Assembly (NCBI GenBank): GCA_937891245.1
Contig: CALAGB010000128.1
Location: 1-16,402 of the forward strand
DNA: 16,402 nucleotides
Reading direction: 5' to 3'
Source of the DNA: an uncultured Thermomicrobiales bacterium
GTDB taxonomy: Bacteria > Chloroflexota > Chloroflexia > Thermomicrobiales > Thermomicrobiaceae
The notes under the pieces were generated by a model. That model saw only the letters and a list, made by a program, of their open reading frames with translations, had not been told where the DNA came from and searched no databases. This document shows positions 16,101-16,402 of the stretch, one piece after another (position 1 is the first letter of the stretch; the number at the start of each line of letters is the position of its first letter). The translations under genes and the position numbers were made by a program.

Positions 16101-16385
16101 CGCTTCCTCGGCAGCCTGGACACAACCGACGGCGCCTTCGAGATCGCGGAGGAGCATCTCCAACAATCGCTTGTACTCGCCGAGGCCTGCGCCGCACCGT
16201 TCGAGCACGCTTCGACGTTGCTGGAGATCGCCAAGCTGCGAGCGGCGCAAGGCCGAATCGACGAAGCCAGGACGCTCGTGGGCGAGGTCCGCGCCGTCTG
16301 CGAGCCGCTGGGAGCCAGGCCGACGCTGGAGCGCGTGGCGACGCTGGAGCAGCAATTGGTGAGCACGGAGACAGCCGATGCCTGA
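13110..16385 (+). CDS. TIR - STAND ATPase - TPR protein (NLR-like, probable defence sensor/effector)
   Basis: This 1091-residue protein begins with a TIR domain (12-135): DLFVSYASRDRE, GVKVWIDREGISGG (36-49) and SSRNVKQEIALGW (76-88), in which E83 is the candidate NADase glutamate. A STAND/AAA-16-type ATPase follows: LLVGREREQ (156-164), Walker A GGEAGIGKTT (185-194), Walker B LVLDDLHWFD (281-290) and the DHAEGNPLYASELL segment. The rest (about 530-1080) is a helical tetratricopeptide-like array typical of ligand-sensing NLR-like proteins. The GTG start at 13110 follows GGAGGAG at seven-base spacing. Such architectures are known in bacterial anti-phage STAND systems, where ligand binding drives oligomerisation and activates the TIR. 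The ligand and signal here are unknown. It follows the SLOG gene and overlaps the next gene by 8 nt. Confidence 0.88.
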   Translation: MAEPTQSGGSPDLFVSYASRDRERILPIVERLEAAGVKVWIDREGISGGASYALEIAEAIEQTKAIALMCSDASLSSRNVKQEIALGWRFEKPYLPLLLEPVEIPKDVAYWLEAAQWVEVLDQPEAVWLPKLTAALARLGIETHRTETVTHRERPLLVGREREQGLLRTQLAVMREGKGSLVLIGGEAGIGKTTLVEDLTIEAEEQGCLVLWGHAYDLSATPPYGPWLELAHNYSASGDLPPLPAFVSDAAALAALGSAERLIAEVIDFYLAVASVQPVVLVLDDLHWFDPASLDLLRALARSIARQRLLLLGTFRSDEIHRHHPLYDLLPLLVREAHAVRLDVAPLNDAACRVLVSARYTVADTDAERLAGYLSDHAEGNPLYASELLNALEQDGVLSPAGGSWQLGSLHGARVPRLLRQVIDTRLKHLAPETYAALQAGAVIGQEVPLDLWQAVTGASDDALIAALEQGRDARVLEETTGGTAWRFRHALIREALYEDLVSLRRRTRHLKVAEALVEGPRPDPDAVAHHFQLANDGRAAEWLIRSGERAALGYAWNTGAERLKAALSWLERDPAKVELRGWLLLRLADMLHFSDRRSSLPYLEEARAIGQQLGNRALTASARSHLGATYGATGQVASGVAEYEAVFELEESLTAEEWHELYRRSWGLIDATAPPLDSSDPASRELMIATCAPSSNLLFLLAGITLRQREAVRLGERFLRRVATAGSDDRLLAYTPPMSGGWIVGLQGLAMSNAFLGRFEEADHLFERADALLRRLGSYANAMHGANHWLGFVCLKVQPDDLAKRAWLAAAGREYAEKATEIWSAESVVRDVYAYPLALMVVEGRWKEARQLAERGSARAGAEANGIMFNCDIHLLAIAVNQGDGETVWRLTERYAPAGPETNHTDAFATMMATAGIHAAQLCLDQDDLSRAKTWLAAVERWITIGEWGWFRSEIRLFWARYYELSGDHAQARQHAEEAFAEASNPRQPLALLAVHRFLGSLDTTDGAFEIAEEHLQQSLVLAEACAAPFEHASTLLEIAKLRAAQGRIDEARTLVGEVRAVCEPLGARPTLERVATLEQQLVSTETADA

Positions 16386-16402
16386 ATCCCCCTACGTCTT
16401 CA
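16378..16402 (+). CDS. 5' end of a further gene in the TIR operon (truncated by window)
   Basis: An ATG at 16378 overlaps the stop of the TIR-STAND gene and reads MPESPYVF to the edge of the window. GGAG at 16367-16370 lies seven bases upstream, so translation coupled to the preceding gene is likely. The sequence PYVF is how some TIR domains begin (VFISY), but eight residues are too few to assign a function. Confidence 0.5.

Overview
The window is GC-rich, densely packed bacterial DNA. The codon bias, the presence of dnaX and rsmI, the STAND/TPR-type large protein and the unusual hypothetical genes fit a Chloroflexota genome, probably of the Thermomicrobia type. That assignment is an inference, because no rRNA or other marker gene is present. 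I see no insertion sequence, tRNA, rRNA or CRISPR array.

Left part (1-2374), metabolism. The 5' end of an isopropylmalate/D-malate/tartrate dehydrogenase-like gene points left. Divergent from it is a pair reading right: an M20-family zinc amidohydrolase (carbamoyl-amino-acid hydrolase/allantoate amidohydrolase type) and a short-chain dehydrogenase. Next (2399-2830) comes a sigma-70-like promoter, a roughly 200-nt structured leader ending in a terminator-like hairpin, and a 61-residue small protein with a strong ribosome binding site. This reads like an uncharacterised RNA-regulated gene.

Middle part (2989-7088). A small three-helix membrane protein is followed by a 581-residue protein whose C-terminal third looks like a nucleoside phosphorylase/nucleosidase domain. 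After these come a lipoprotein and a secreted subtilisin-family protease. Between the protease and the convergent rsmI gene lies a 325-nt gap with a near-consensus promoter, a series of well-formed hairpins and a T-tract, which is a good candidate for an undescribed small RNA. rsmI (reverse) and dnaX (forward) are divergent housekeeping genes. rsmI appears to start at an AUC codon.

Right part (10220-16402), a probable immunity or conflict module directly downstream of dnaX. A reverse-strand protein joins a PfkB/ribokinase-like, apparently catalytically degenerate domain to an AAA+ ATPase. Divergent from it are a stand-alone SLOG-type nucleotide-sensor protein and a TIR-STAND-TPR protein, followed by an overlapping gene that runs off the window. 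TIR enzymes that make NAD-derived signals and SLOG domains that bind them are partners in Thoeris defence. This SLOG + TIR-STAND + PfkB-like/AAA+ arrangement is therefore the strongest candidate here for a new nucleotide-signalling defence system. The joint function is inferred from domains and gene order only.
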